A stretch of DNA of 64,000 nucleotides from Derxia lacustris (GTDB lineage Bacteria > Pseudomonadota > Gammaproteobacteria > Burkholderiales > Burkholderiaceae_E). Shown one piece after another: positions 11,598 to 21,083 of the stretch (position 1 is its first letter; each line of letters opens with the position of its first letter). The stretch spans positions 1 to 64,000 of the forward strand of contig NZ_MUHU01000033.1 of the NCBI RefSeq assembly GCF_002105195.1, in the 5' to 3' direction. A program made the position numbers and the translations under genes. The notes below the pieces were generated by a model, which did no database searches, had not been told where the DNA came from, and worked only from the letters and a program-made list of their open reading frames with translations.

Positions 11598-13574
11598 ATG
11601 ACATCGACTGCCCTGCGCGTGCTGAGCGTCATCCCGCCGATGACCCAGCTCAACACGCCTTACCCGTCCACCGCCTATCTCACCGGCTTTCTGCGCTCGC
11701 GCGGCATCGCGGCGGCGCAGGAGGATCTGGCGCTGGAACTGGTGCTGGCGCTGCTGTCGCCGGCCGGCCTGCGCGCGGTGCAGGCACGGGCCGAAGCCAT
11801 CGCGCCGCGCCAGCGCAGCGAGCCGGTCGCGTTCTTTCTTGAGCACGCCGCGCGCTATCTGGCCACCATCGGTCCGGTCATCGCCTTCCTGCAGGGCCGC
11901 GATTCCACGCTGGCGCACCGCATCGTCGCGGGCGGCTTTCTGCCCGAGGGGCCGCGCTTCTCGGCGCTCGACGCCTATGTGGACGACGAGGGCGGCGATC
12001 CGCTCGGCTGGGCCTTCGGCGCGCTCGGCACCCACGACCGCGCGCGGCACCTCGCCACGCTCTATCTCAACGACCTCGCCGACGTGCTGCGCGACGCCAT
12101 CGACAGCCGCTTCGAGTTCGTGCGCTATGCCGAATCGCTGGCCGCGAGCCAGCCGAGCTTCGATCCGCTCGCGGCCGCGCTGGCCGCGCCGGCCAACCTC
12201 GTCGACGACAAGCTGCGCGAGCTGACCGTCGCCGCGCTGCAAAAGCACCGGCCGCGCGTGCTGCTGCTGTCGGCGCCATTTCCGGGCTCGGTGTACGCGG
12301 CCTTCCGCATCGCGCAGACGGCCAGGGCGCACGACCCGGCCATCGTCACGGTGCTGGGCGGCGGCTTCGTCAACACCGAGCTGCGCGAGCTGGCCGAGCC
12401 GCGCGTGTTCGACTTCTTCGACTTCGTCACGCTCGACAGCGGCGAGCGGCCGCTGCTCGCGCTGCTGGAGCATGTGGAAGGCAGGCGCTCGCGCGACCGG
12501 CTGGTGCGGACCTTCGTGCGCGAAGCGGCCGGCGATGCGCCAGCGGGCGACGGCACCACCGCCACGGCCGCGCCAATCACGGCCGCCGCCCGCGTCCGCT
12601 ACGTCAACTTCCCCGAACCCGACGTGCCCTTCACCGACATCGGCACGCCCACCTGGGACGGCCTGCCGCTGGCGCGCTACCTGTCGCTGCTCGACATGCT
12701 CAACCCCATGCACCGCCTGTGGAGCGACGGCCGCTGGAACAAGCTGACCGTGGCCCACGGCTGCTACTGGAAGAAGTGCAGCTTCTGCGACGTGAGCCTG
12801 GATTACATCGGCCGCTACGAGGGCGCCGCGGCCGAGCTGCTGGTCGACCGCATCGAGGCCATCGTCGCCGAGACCGGCCAGACCGGCTTTCACTTTGTGG
12901 ACGAAGCCGCGCCGCCCAAGGCGCTGCGCGCGCTCGCCAGCGAGCTGATCCGGCGCGGCGTCACCATCAGCTGGTGGGGCAACATCCGCTTCGAAAAAAG
13001 CTTCACGCCCGAGCTGTGCCAGCTGCTCGCCGACAGCGGCTGCATCGCCGTGACGGGCGGGCTGGAGGTCGCGTCCGACCGCCTGCTCAAGCTGATGAAC
13101 AAGGGCGTGTCGGTCGAGCAGGTGGCGCGCGTGACGCGGGCCTTCGGCGACGCCGGCATCCTGGTGCACGCCTATCTGATGTACGGCTTCCCGACCCAGA
13201 CCACGCAGGAGACGGTCGACGCGCTCGATTACGTGCGCCAGCTGTTCGCCAACGGCTGCCTGCAATCGGGCTTCTTCCACCGGTTTGTATGCACCGTGCA
13301 TTCGCCGGTCGGGCTCGATCCGGCCAGCTATGGCGTCAGCCTCAAGCCGCTGCCGCCGACCGTGTTCGCGCGCAACGACGTGGGCTTTGTCGACCCGACC
13401 GGCACCGACCATGACGCGCTCGGCGCCGGCCTGCGCAAGGCCATCTACAACTTCATGCACGGCATCGGGCTTGAGGACGACGTGCGCGCCTGGTTCGACA
13501 TGCCGGTGCCCAAGGCGCGCGTCGGCCGCAACGTCATCGCGCGCGCGCTCGCCGAGCCGGTGCCGCGCGGCTGA
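11598..13574 (+). CDS. B12-binding-type radical SAM protein
   Basis: A 658-residue protein. The iron-sulfur motif is Cys389-x4-Cys394-x2-Cys397 (HGCYWKKCSFC), a spacing seen in a subgroup of B12-dependent radical SAM proteins. The N-terminal half (LRVLSVIPPMTQLNTPYPS; later VLLLSAPFPG and VLGGGFVNTE) looks like a Rossmann-type cobalamin-binding domain, and GGLEVASDRLLKLMNKGV fits the SAM barrel. The reaction is unknown; related enzymes are methyltransferases or do B12-radical chemistry. The ATG at 11598 is chosen because the preceding in-frame sequence looks non-coding. No pathway genes lie beside it, so it stands alone between the LysR gene and the fmdB-like gene. Confidence 0.85.
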   Translation: MTSTALRVLSVIPPMTQLNTPYPSTAYLTGFLRSRGIAAAQEDLALELVLALLSPAGLRAVQARAEAIAPRQRSEPVAFFLEHAARYLATIGPVIAFLQGRDSTLAHRIVAGGFLPEGPRFSALDAYVDDEGGDPLGWAFGALGTHDRARHLATLYLNDLADVLRDAIDSRFEFVRYAESLAASQPSFDPLAAALAAPANLVDDKLRELTVAALQKHRPRVLLLSAPFPGSVYAAFRIAQTARAHDPAIVTVLGGGFVNTELRELAEPRVFDFFDFVTLDSGERPLLALLEHVEGRRSRDRLVRTFVREAAGDAPAGDGTTATAAPITAAARVRYVNFPEPDVPFTDIGTPTWDGLPLARYLSLLDMLNPMHRLWSDGRWNKLTVAHGCYWKKCSFCDVSLDYIGRYEGAAAELLVDRIEAIVAETGQTGFHFVDEAAPPKALRALASELIRRGVTISWWGNIRFEKSFTPELCQLLADSGCIAVTGGLEVASDRLLKLMNKGVSVEQVARVTRAFGDAGILVHAYLMYGFPTQTTQETVDALDYVRQLFANGCLQSGFFHRFVCTVHSPVGLDPASYGVSLKPLPPTVFARNDVGFVDPTGTDHDALGAGLRKAIYNFMHGIGLEDDVRAWFDMPVPKARVGRNVIARALAEPVPRG

Positions 13575-13600
13575 GGGCCGGGGCGCCTGCCGTGGCGGCC

Positions 13601-13642
13601 GCGCCATGCCCGCCCGCCATCGCGCGCGGCGGCATGGCGCGA
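13601..13642 (+). terminator. Hairpin after the radical SAM gene (terminator candidate)
   Basis: Perfect 11-bp arms CGCGCCATGCC / GGCATGGCGCG with a 20-nt loop, 27 bp after the stop codon. There is no immediate T-run, so it may act with Rho or as a 3'-end stabiliser. Confidence 0.4.
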
Positions 13643-13777
13643 TCCCGACGGCGCCGATCTTGCTTTTCAGCCGAATGCCGCCATTTGCCCCCGCACCCGG
13701 GTGGCATACTCGCCGCCCTGCCAAGTCCCTGATAACAAACGGTCTTCCTTCCGGACCGACGCCGTTGGAGCGATGCC

Positions 13778-14128
13778 ATGCCCACCTATGCCTACCGCTG
13801 CGAAGCCTGCGGACACGCCGCCGACGAGTGGCTGAAGATGAGCGAAGCCACCGCCGAGCGCAGCTGCCCGGCCTGCGGCGCCGCCAGCTACCGCAAGCAG
13901 GTCACGGCGCCGGCGTTTCAGCTCAAGGGCTCGGGCTGGTATGTGACCGATTTCCGCGGCGAGAAGAAGACGACCGAGCCCGCTTCCGACAAGGCCGCCG
14001 AGCGAGCTGAAAAGAAAGCGGCGGAAACTTCGGCTGCCGCCAGTGCGCCTGCTGCTGCCGGCGCCGCCTCGCCCGCGCCGGCTCCCGCCGCCGCACCGGC
14101 CGCGACGCCGACCGCCGGCACGACCTGA
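13778..14128 (+). CDS. FmdB-family zinc-ribbon protein
   Basis: A 116-residue protein of the FmdB regulatory family. The N-terminal zinc ribbon is MPTYAYRCEACGH followed by CPACGA (CxxC...CxxC, residues 8-11 and about 32-35); after a FQLKGSGWYVTDFR block the C-terminus is a low-complexity Ala/Lys/Pro tail. The family is widespread and often called a 'putative regulatory protein', but its true role is not established. It sits 33 bp before the DUF502 gene and ahead of aspS, an order conserved in betaproteobacteria. Confidence 0.9.
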   Translation: MPTYAYRCEACGHAADEWLKMSEATAERSCPACGAASYRKQVTAPAFQLKGSGWYVTDFRGEKKTTEPASDKAAERAEKKAAETSAAASAPAAAGAASPAPAPAAAPAATPTAGTT

Positions 14129-14161
14129 CGCCTCTTCCTTCACTTCGCCTGCGGGGCTCGC

Positions 14162-14791
14162 TTGAGAAAGTATTTCGTCACCGGTTTGCTGATCCTTGTC
14201 CCGCTGGTCGTCACCGTCTGGGTGCTGCGCGTCATCGTCGGCACGCTCGACCAGATCCGCGACTGGCTGCCGCCCAGCCTGCGCGCTGGCACCTACATCC
14301 TCGAATGGCCGGGCACCGGCGTGCTGCTGGCGGTCGGCATCGTGTTTGTCGTGGGCGTGCTGGCTCACAACTTCATCGGCCGCCGGCTGCTCGACTGGTG
14401 GGAAAAGCTGCTCGGCCGCATCCCCTTCGTGCGCTCGATCTATTCGAGCGTGAAGCAGGTGAGCGACACCGTGCTGTCGCCCAACGGCCAGGCCTTCCGC
14501 AAGGCAGTGCTGGTCGAATTCCCCCGGCCGGGCGCCTGGACCATCGGCTTTTTGGTCGGCTCGCCGGGCGGCGAGGTCGAGGCGCTGCTCGGTGCCGACC
14601 AGCAGACGGTGTATGTGCCGACCGCGCCCAATCCCACCTCGGGCTATCTGATCGTGCTGTCGCCGGACCAGATCCGCGAGCTGAACATGTCGATCGACGA
14701 GGCGCTCAAGTTCGTGATTTCGCTCGGCGTGGTGGCGCCGGGCAAGGCCCAGGGCGCGTCCACCATCGCCGCCGTGCCGACCGCCGGCTGA
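14162..14791 (+). CDS. DUF502 family inner-membrane protein
   Basis: A 209-residue protein that begins with TTG (LRKYFVTGLLILVPLVVTVW), where homologues begin MRKYFVTG; no ATG in frame gives a full N-terminus. Two membrane segments (about residues 5-25 and 55-75) are followed by a soluble part with IPFVRSIYSSVKQVSDTV, typical of DUF502. Molecular function is unknown; the plant relatives (LIKE-COV) are membrane proteins. It follows the fmdB-like gene closely and probably shares its transcript. Confidence 0.9.
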   Translation: MRKYFVTGLLILVPLVVTVWVLRVIVGTLDQIRDWLPPSLRAGTYILEWPGTGVLLAVGIVFVVGVLAHNFIGRRLLDWWEKLLGRIPFVRSIYSSVKQVSDTVLSPNGQAFRKAVLVEFPRPGAWTIGFLVGSPGGEVEALLGADQQTVYVPTAPNPTSGYLIVLSPDQIRELNMSIDEALKFVISLGVVAPGKAQGASTIAAVPTAG

Positions 14792-15180
14792 GCCTGCGGG
14801 CGCCCGCCGGAGCGCTCCGATGCCGCCCGCGCCGGGGCGCCGGAGCCCGCAAACCCTTGTGCTATCGTCGCGCGCCATGTCCGCCAGCCGCCCATTTCCG
14901 TCCGCCAGCGCTGCCTTTTCAAGGCCGCGCGATGGCACGCGCGAACCGGGCGGCTTCGTCGTGAACCGCCGTCGAAATCGGCAGGGTTGACCGGCCGGCA
15001 GCCGTTCAACCCGAGCCTCGACGGTGACCGCGCGCCCTGCGCGGCCCCGCCTCCAGAGCCGATCCCGCGCCGTCGCGGCCCCGCCAGCAACCGGGTCGCC
15101 GGCAATGCACAAGAGATTCGCCGCGCCGGAAGCCCCGAGGGCCCGCGGGCGGATCGAGAACAAACTTTCGGAGTGACCTC
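14792..15180. other. 389-bp gap before aspS with a two-part stem-loop
   Basis: No gene is seen. CTTGTGCTATCGTC around 14855-14870 could be part of a promoter. Further on, CCGTCGA (14969-14975) pairs with TCGACGG (15018-15024), and inside that pair GGGTTGA (14984-14990) pairs with TCAACCC (15006-15012), giving a two-storey stem-loop in what would be the aspS leader. CGGAGCGCTCCG, a perfect 12-bp palindrome, lies nearer the DUF502 stop codon. Confidence 0.45.
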
Positions 15181-16998
15181 ATGCGTACCCATTACACCGG
15201 CCTCGTGTCGGCCGAGCAGCTCGGCCAGACCGTCACGCTTTGCGGCTGGGTGCATCGCCGGCGCGACCACGGCGGCGTGATCTTCATCGACCTGCGCGAC
15301 CGCGAAGGCCTGGCCCAGATCGTCTGCGACCCCGACCGTCCCGAGATGTTCAAGACGGCCGAAGGCGTGCGCAACGAGTTCTGCCTGAAGATCACCGGCG
15401 TCGTGCGCCGGCGCCCGGAAGGCACGGTCAACGCCAACCTCAAGTCGGGCGAGATCGAAGTGCTGGCGCATGAAGTCGAGGTGCTCAACCCCAGCGTCAC
15501 GCCGCCGTTCCAGCTCGACGACGACAACCTGAGCGAGACCACGCGCCTCACGCACCGGGTGCTCGACCTGCGCCGGCCCTACATGCAGAACAACCTCAAG
15601 CTGCGCTACAAGGTGGCGATCGAGGTGCGCAAGTATCTGGACGAGGCCGGCTTCATCGACATCGAAACGCCGATGCTGACCAAGAGCACGCCCGAAGGCG
15701 CGCGCGACTATCTGGTGCCGAGCCGCGTCAACGCCGGCCAGTTCTTCGCGCTGCCGCAGTCGCCGCAGCTGTTCAAGCAGCTGCTGATGGTCGCGGGCTT
15801 CGACCGCTACTACCAGATCACCAAGTGCTTCCGCGACGAGGATTTGCGCGCCGACCGCCAGCCCGAGTTCACGCAGATCGACTGCGAGACCAGCTTTCTC
15901 GGCGAGCAGGAAATCCGCGATCTGTTCGAGGAAATGATGCGTCACGTCTTCCGCAAGGTGAAGGGCGTGGAGCTGCCGGCCAAGTTCCCGGTCATGACCT
16001 ATGACGACGCCGCCGCGCTCTACGGCTCGGACAAGCCCGACATGCGCGTCAAGCTGCAATTCACCGAGCTGACCGACGTGATGAAGGACGTCGACTTCAA
16101 GGTGTTCTCGGGCGCGGCCAACTCGGCCGGCGGCCGCGTGGTCGGTCTGCGCATTCCGGGCGGCGCCGCGATGCCGCGCAGCGAGATCGACGACTACACC
16201 AAGTTCGTCGCGATCTACGGCGCCAAGGGCCTCGCCTACATCAAGGTCAACGAGCTGAAGGAAGGCGCCGAGCTGCGCGCCGGCCTGCAATCGCCGATCG
16301 TCAAGAACATCCACGACGCCGCGCTGGCCGAGATCGTCAAGCGCACCGGCGCGCAAGCGGGCGACCTGATCTTCTTCGGCGCCGACAAGACCAAGGTCGT
16401 CAACGACGCCATCGGCGCGCTGCGCGTGAAGATCGGCCACAGCGAGTTCGGCAAGAAGAACGGGCTGTTCCAGGGCGACTGGGAAATCCTGTGGGTCGTC
16501 GACTTCCCGATGTTCGAGTACGACGAGGAAGAGCAGCGCTACACCGCCGCCCACCATCCGTTCACCAGCCCCAAGGACGGCCACGAGGACTTCCTCGAAA
16601 CCGATCCGGGCAAGTGCAAGGCCAAGGCCTACGACATGGTGCTCAACGGCTGGGAACTCGGCGGCGGCTCGGTGCGGATTCACCGCGAGGAAGTGCAGAG
16701 CAAGGTGTTCCGCGCGCTCAAGATCGGCGCGGAAGAAGCCCAGCTCAAGTTCGGCTTCCTGCTCGACGCGCTGCAATACGGCGCGCCGCCGCACGGCGGT
16801 CTGGCCTTCGGCCTCGACCGGCTGGTCACGATGATGACCGGCGCTGAATCGATCCGCGACGTGATCGCCTTCCCCAAGACGCAGCGTGCGCAGTGCCTGC
16901 TGACGCAGGCGCCGAGCCCGGTGGACGAGAAGCAGCTGAAGGAGCTGCACATCCGCCTGCGGCCGAACGAGAAGGCGACCGAGGCCAAGCTGGCCTGA
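15181..16998 (+). CDS. aspS: Aspartyl-tRNA synthetase
   Basis: This class II aminoacyl-tRNA synthetase charges tRNA-Asp, and tRNA-Asn as well if the enzyme is non-discriminating. The 605-residue protein has an N-terminal OB anticodon-binding domain ([20 protein letters not shown]), motif 2 ([18 protein letters not shown]), a bacterial GAD insertion in the middle and motif 3 ([15 protein letters not shown]). Length is normal for the bacterial type. The ATG at 15181 is preceded by GGAGTG. Whether it charges tRNA-Asn depends on whether the genome has asnS, which cannot be seen here. Confidence 0.98.
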   Translation: MRTHYTGLVSAEQLGQTVTLCGWVHRRRDHGGVIFIDLRDREGLAQIVCDPDRPEMFKTAEGVRNEFCLKITGVVRRRPEGTVNANLKSGEIEVLAHEVEVLNPSVTPPFQLDDDNLSETTRLTHRVLDLRRPYMQNNLKLRYKVAIEVRKYLDEAGFIDIETPMLTKSTPEGARDYLVPSRVNAGQFFALPQSPQLFKQLLMVAGFDRYYQITKCFRDEDLRADRQPEFTQIDCETSFLGEQEIRDLFEEMMRHVFRKVKGVELPAKFPVMTYDDAAALYGSDKPDMRVKLQFTELTDVMKDVDFKVFSGAANSAGGRVVGLRIPGGAAMPRSEIDDYTKFVAIYGAKGLAYIKVNELKEGAELRAGLQSPIVKNIHDAALAEIVKRTGAQAGDLIFFGADKTKVVNDAIGALRVKIGHSEFGKKNGLFQGDWEILWVVDFPMFEYDEEEQRYTAAHHPFTSPKDGHEDFLETDPGKCKAKAYDMVLNGWELGGGSVRIHREEVQSKVFRALKIGAEEAQLKFGFLLDALQYGAPPHGGLAFGLDRLVTMMTGAESIRDVIAFPKTQRAQCLLTQAPSPVDEKQLKELHIRLRPNEKATEAKLA

Positions 16999-17083
16999 GG
17001 CCGGCGGACCGGGCGGCCGGGTGCCGCGCGGTCCGCTTCGGCGGCGGCCGGGCCCGATGGCCTGTGCCGCCGCCGCTGTACCG

Positions 17084-17107
17084 AAACCGGCCGCGCGCCG
17101 GTTTTTT
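17084..17107 (+). terminator. Intrinsic terminator after aspS
   Basis: AAACCGGC, loop CGCGC, GCCGGTTT, then further Ts (six in a row). It lies 85 bp after the aspS stop codon and 24 bp before the next start. Confidence 0.88.
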
Positions 17108-17131
17108 CATGCCCTGCGCTAGCCTCGCCGC

Positions 17132-18118
17132 ATGCCCGATCCCGCACTCCGCCTTGCGCCGCGCCGTCCGCGCTGGGCGCTCATCTTCGGCGCGCTCGCT
17201 GCCACGCTTGCGGCCGTGTTCGCGCTGCGCGGTTGCCTGCTCGATGCCGACAGCGGCCCGGCCAGCCTCGCCGACCAGCTCGCGCGCCGCATGCCCGAGG
17301 CGCGCGTGCTGATCGGCACCGACGGCGTGCTGCGCGCGATCCATCCCGACGGTCTGGTGCAGACGCTCGATCTCGAACCGCTGCGGCGGCTGTGCGCCAG
17401 CCAGCCCGGCAGCTGCGAGGTCGACATCCGCCGGCTGCTCGGCCTGTTCGCGGCGAGCCGCGCGGCCGGCTTTGCGCGCGATTCGGCCGACGGCGCGCGG
17501 CTGCGGCCCTTCGTGCTGGGCGCGGGCGACGACGAGGCGCTGGCCGCGACCCGGCCGCTCGCCGCAGCGCTTGCGCCCGCCGCCCTCCCGCCGGGTGCTG
17601 CGGCTGCCGATGCCAACGCAGCCGCCGCCGACCTGCGCGTCGGCCTCGGCCTGCGCACCGGCGAGGTGGTGAGTCTGGTCACGCCGGCCGCGCTCGACCG
17701 CTACGGCCTCGGCTTTGCGCCGCTGCTGGCCGAGGCGGTCGCCAATCTCGATGCCGATGCGGCGCCGGTGCGGCTCGATCCGCTGCTGCTCAACAAGGGC
17801 GTATCGCAGCTGGCCGCGCCCGGCGATCCGGCGGCCCAGCTGCTGTCGCCGGCGCGCATGCGGGTGCTGCTCGGCGCCATCCACGACCGCGCGGTGGCCT
17901 TCGCCGTGCCCCGGCGCGGCCGGCTGCTGCTGGCGCGCGACCGCGAGCCCGACCTCGCGGCGCTGGCCGCCGCCGCTGCCGCTGTCGCGCCGCCCGCGGC
18001 ATCCACCGAAGCACCCACCGCCGGGCCGACCGCCGGCGGCAACTCGCCTGCCGGCGCGCGGTCTGTGCATCGCTACGCGCTCGATGCCAACGACCGCCCG
18101 GTCATCTCGACCCGCTGA
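17132..18118 (+). CDS. Hypothetical membrane-anchored protein
   Basis: A 328-residue protein I do not recognise. One hydrophobic segment (about residues 15-36, ending ALRGC) would anchor it in the inner membrane with the rest in the periplasm. The body is rich in Ala, Leu and Asp. DGVLRAIHPDGLVQTLDLEP and the later RPFVLGAGDDEALA may be folded regions, and the last 60 residues are Pro/Ala/Thr-rich. It lies between the aspS terminator and nudB. No known domain is visible. Confidence 0.65.
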   Translation: MPDPALRLAPRRPRWALIFGALAATLAAVFALRGCLLDADSGPASLADQLARRMPEARVLIGTDGVLRAIHPDGLVQTLDLEPLRRLCASQPGSCEVDIRRLLGLFAASRAAGFARDSADGARLRPFVLGAGDDEALAATRPLAAALAPAALPPGAAAADANAAAADLRVGLGLRTGEVVSLVTPAALDRYGLGFAPLLAEAVANLDADAAPVRLDPLLLNKGVSQLAAPGDPAAQLLSPARMRVLLGAIHDRAVAFAVPRRGRLLLARDREPDLAALAAAAAAVAPPAASTEAPTAGPTAGGNSPAGARSVHRYALDANDRPVISTR

Positions 18119-18193
18119 TTCCGCCCGGATCGGGGCGGGTAATTTCTTGCACGGCCCCTTGCCCGGCCGGCGCTTTTCGGCCTCAATCCCGCC

Positions 18194-18718
18194 ATGCTCG
18201 AACTCCCCAGCAAGCCGGTCTACAAGCGGCCCGAATCCGTCCTCGTCGTGATCCACAGCCCGGATCTCGACGTGCTTCTGCTCGAGCGCGCCGACCGCGC
18301 CGGCTACTGGCAGAGCGTGACCGGCAGCCGCGACAGCGCCGAGGAAACCTGGGCCGAGACCGCCGTGCGCGAGGTGCGCGAGGAGACCGGCATCATCGTC
18401 GAGCGGCGCACGCCGCCCGAGGACGACGTGCCGGCCAGTGTGCCGCTCGACTGCCTGCACGACTGGGGCCACGAAGAGCGCTATGAAATCTTTCCGCACT
18501 GGCGCCATCGCTATGCGCCCGGCGTCACCCACAACACCGAGCACTGGTTCCGGCTGCAAGTGCCGCGCGGCATCGCGCTGAGCCTCGCGCCGCGTGAGCA
18601 CACCGCCTGGCAATGGCTGCCCTGGCATCAGGCCGCGCCGCTGTGCTTTTCGCCCTCCAACCGCGACGCGATCCTGCAACTGCCGGCGCTGGTCGGCACG
18701 CCGCTGGCGCTGGCCTGA
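18194..18718 (+). CDS. nudB: Dihydroneopterin triphosphate diphosphatase (Nudix)
   Basis: NudB removes pyrophosphate from dihydroneopterin triphosphate, the second step of folate synthesis. The 174-residue protein carries an exact Nudix box, GSRDSAEETWAETAVREV continuing REETGI (G-x5-E-x7-REVxEExGI). The length and the N-terminal KRPESVLVVIHSPDLDVLLL fit NudB. In related genomes nudB follows aspS in the same way. A weak GC hairpin (CCGCCC...GGGCGG) lies just upstream. A general Nudix hydrolase is the alternative. Confidence 0.88.
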   Translation: MLELPSKPVYKRPESVLVVIHSPDLDVLLLERADRAGYWQSVTGSRDSAEETWAETAVREVREETGIIVERRTPPEDDVPASVPLDCLHDWGHEERYEIFPHWRHRYAPGVTHNTEHWFRLQVPRGIALSLAPREHTAWQWLPWHQAAPLCFSPSNRDAILQLPALVGTPLALA

Positions 18719-18730
18719 CGCGCCGCGCCC

Positions 18731-19660
18731 ATGCCCGATTCCATCGTCGCCGCCACCAGCCGCCTGCCCGCCGGGCGCGTTGCCGCCGCCGCGCTGCCGC
18801 GCCGGCTGCGCATCGCCACCTACAACATCCACAAGGGCGTGAGCGCCTTCAACCTGCGCTGCCGCACCGACGATCTGCGCATCGCGCTGGCCACGCTCGA
18901 AGCCGACATCGTCTTTCTGCAGGAGGTGCAGGAGGTGAGCCGGCGCAATGCCGCGCGCCATGCCAACTGGCCGGCCGAGCCGCAGACGCGCTTCCTGGCC
19001 GGCGCCGACTACCACTCGGTCTATGCGCGCAATGCGGTCTACGAGCACGGCCATCACGGCAACGCCATCCTGTCGCTGCATCCCTTCGACGCGGCGCGCA
19101 ATCACGATGTGTCGGACCACGCCTATGAAAGCCGCGGCCTGCTGCATGCGGTGCAGCGCTATGGCGCCGACGAGCTGCATCTGGTGAATGTGCATCTGGG
19201 CCTGTTTGCCGGCAGCCGGCGGCGCCAGACCGATGCGCTGGTGACGCTGGTGCGCGAGCAGGTGCCGGCCGGCGCGCCGCTCATCATCGCCGGCGATTTC
19301 AACGACTGGCACAACCGGCTCAACGAGCGCATCTGCGCCGAGCTGGGCGTGTGCGAGGCGATGTCGTCGATGCCGGCCCAGCCGGGCGGCAAGTGGCGCA
19401 GCCTGCTCGGCGCGGCGCGCGCCCAGGCGCTCGAGGGCCGGCCGGCACGCACCTTTCCGGCGCTGCTGCCCTGGCTCACGCTCGACCGCATCTATGTGCG
19501 CGGCTTTGCGGTGCAGCTGGCGACGGTGCTGGGCGGCCGGCGCTGGGCCCGCATGTCGGACCATGCGCCGCTGGTGGCCGAGCTGGCGCCGTTGGCCCAG
19601 GCCGGCAGCGCCGCCCAGACCGGCGGCCTTGCCCCGGCCGGCGCCGCCGCTGCCGGATGA
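18731..19660 (+). CDS. Endonuclease/exonuclease/phosphatase family protein (YbhP-like)
   Basis: A 309-residue Mg-dependent hydrolase of the EEP superfamily. The active-site landmarks are TYNIHKGV, FLQEVQE, HLG, GDFNDW and SDHAPLVAEL. The E. coli homologue YbhP is coded beside cardiolipin synthase ClsB and has been linked to phospholipid metabolism, but its substrate is unclear. Here the stop codon overlaps the start of clsB by four bases (ATGA), which supports joint action. It starts 12 bp after nudB. Confidence 0.88.
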   Translation: MPDSIVAATSRLPAGRVAAAALPRRLRIATYNIHKGVSAFNLRCRTDDLRIALATLEADIVFLQEVQEVSRRNAARHANWPAEPQTRFLAGADYHSVYARNAVYEHGHHGNAILSLHPFDAARNHDVSDHAYESRGLLHAVQRYGADELHLVNVHLGLFAGSRRRQTDALVTLVREQVPAGAPLIIAGDFNDWHNRLNERICAELGVCEAMSSMPAQPGGKWRSLLGAARAQALEGRPARTFPALLPWLTLDRIYVRGFAVQLATVLGGRRWARMSDHAPLVAELAPLAQAGSAAQTGGLAPAGAAAAG

Positions 19661-21051
19661 CGCCGGCGCGCCTCGCGCCCGCGCCGCCCCTGCTGCTGGC
19701 GGGCAACACGGTGCGGCTGCTCACCGGCTTCGACGAACTCGGCCCGGCGCTGCATGCGGCCTGCGACGCGGCGCGGCACGACATCCAGTTCGAGACCTAC
19801 ATCTTTCACGACGATCCGAGCGCGCAGGCGCTGCTCGACTGCCTGGGCCGGGCCGCCGCGCGCGGCGTGAAGGTGCGGCTGCTGGTCGACGGCTTCGGCT
19901 CGGCGCACACGCTCGGCTGGCTCATCGGCCGCTGCCGCGCGCTGGGCGTGGGCCTGCTCGTGTACCGGCCGTTCTCGGCCTGGCGCACGCTGTTCCATCC
20001 CAAGGGGTTGAGGCGGCTGCATCGCAAGCTGTGCGTGGTGGATGGCGAACTGCTGTTCTGCGGCGGCATCAACGTGATCGACGACCGGCTCGACATCCAT
20101 CACGGCCGCTTCGAGCTGCCGCGCCTCGACTACGCGGTGGAAGTGCGCGGCCCGGTCGCTGCGCGCGCGCTCGGCGTCATGCAGACCACCTGGCTGCGCA
20201 CCGCGCTGCGCCGCGACTGGCGCCGCCAGGTGCGCGACCTCGCGGTCAGCCCCGAACCCTGGCGCGACCTGCGCACGCTCTGGCGCGGCCTGCGCGCGCG
20301 CGGCGAGCTGCCCGCCGACACCGACCGTCTCGCGCCCCGGCCGGGCGAGCGCGGCCCGGCCGACGGCGAGGCCGCGCTCGCCGGCATCGCCCCGGCGCCC
20401 GATCGCGGGATCGCTGCCGATACGCCGTCCGGCACCGGCGACGGCCCAGGCGCTCCTGGCATCCCCCGCGCCAGCGCCGCGCCGCGCGTCGCCCTCGTGA
20501 TGCGCGACAACCTGCTCAACCGCCGCGCGATCGAGCGCGTCTATCTCGACGCGATCGGCGCCGCGCGCGAGCGGGTGCTGATCGTCACGCCCTACTTCTA
20601 TCCGAGCCGGCAGCTGCGGCAGGCCCTCGTGGGCGCGGCACGGCGCGGCGTGCGCGTGGCGTTGCTGCTCCAGGGCCGCTACGACTACCGCATCGCCGCC
20701 TGGGCCGCGCGTGCGCTCTACCGCGAGCTGCTCGACGCCGGCGTGCGCATCCGCGAATACACGCCCACCTTCCTGCACGCCAAGGTCGCCTGCGTCGATG
20801 CCGACTGGGCCACCGTGGGCAGCTCCAACATCGACCCGTTGTCGCTGCTGTATGCGCGCGAGGCCAACGTGGTCGTGGCCGGCCGCGAGTTCAACGCCGA
20901 ACTCGCGGCCTCGGTCGAGGCGGCAATGGCGCGCGCCGTGCCCGTGCTCCAGGCGCCGTCGGGCGTGGCCGCGCGGCTCGCGCATCGCGCGGTCGCGCTG
21001 GTCGCGCGGCTCGTGATCGGGCTCGCGGGCCAGATCGGCCGGCGCTACTGA
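19657..21051 (+). CDS. clsB: Cardiolipin synthase B
   Basis: ClsB is a phospholipase-D-type enzyme that makes cardiolipin from phosphatidylglycerol at the inner membrane. The 464-residue protein has both HKD motifs: HRKLCVVDGELLFCGG and HAKVACVDADWATVGSSN. A Pro/Ala-rich insertion of about 60 residues (near 225-275) separates the two halves. The ATG at 19657 overlaps the preceding stop codon, giving translational coupling; longer upstream open sequence in this frame is antisense to nothing useful and is the shadow of the EEP gene. nudB, the EEP gene and clsB form one unit. Confidence 0.92.
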   Translation: MTPARLAPAPPLLLAGNTVRLLTGFDELGPALHAACDAARHDIQFETYIFHDDPSAQALLDCLGRAAARGVKVRLLVDGFGSAHTLGWLIGRCRALGVGLLVYRPFSAWRTLFHPKGLRRLHRKLCVVDGELLFCGGINVIDDRLDIHHGRFELPRLDYAVEVRGPVAARALGVMQTTWLRTALRRDWRRQVRDLAVSPEPWRDLRTLWRGLRARGELPADTDRLAPRPGERGPADGEAALAGIAPAPDRGIAADTPSGTGDGPGAPGIPRASAAPRVALVMRDNLLNRRAIERVYLDAIGAARERVLIVTPYFYPSRQLRQALVGAARRGVRVALLLQGRYDYRIAAWAARALYRELLDAGVRIREYTPTFLHAKVACVDADWATVGSSNIDPLSLLYAREANVVVAGREFNAELAASVEAAMARAVPVLQAPSGVAARLAHRAVALVARLVIGLAGQIGRRY

Positions 21052-21083
21052 GCCGCCCCGCCACGGGAACGAAAGGCCGGCCG

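Noticed and set aside
16826-19564. A 912-codon antisense frame over aspS, nudB and the EEP gene
   Set aside because: Shadow of GC-rich genes; composition is low-complexity and no motif is present.
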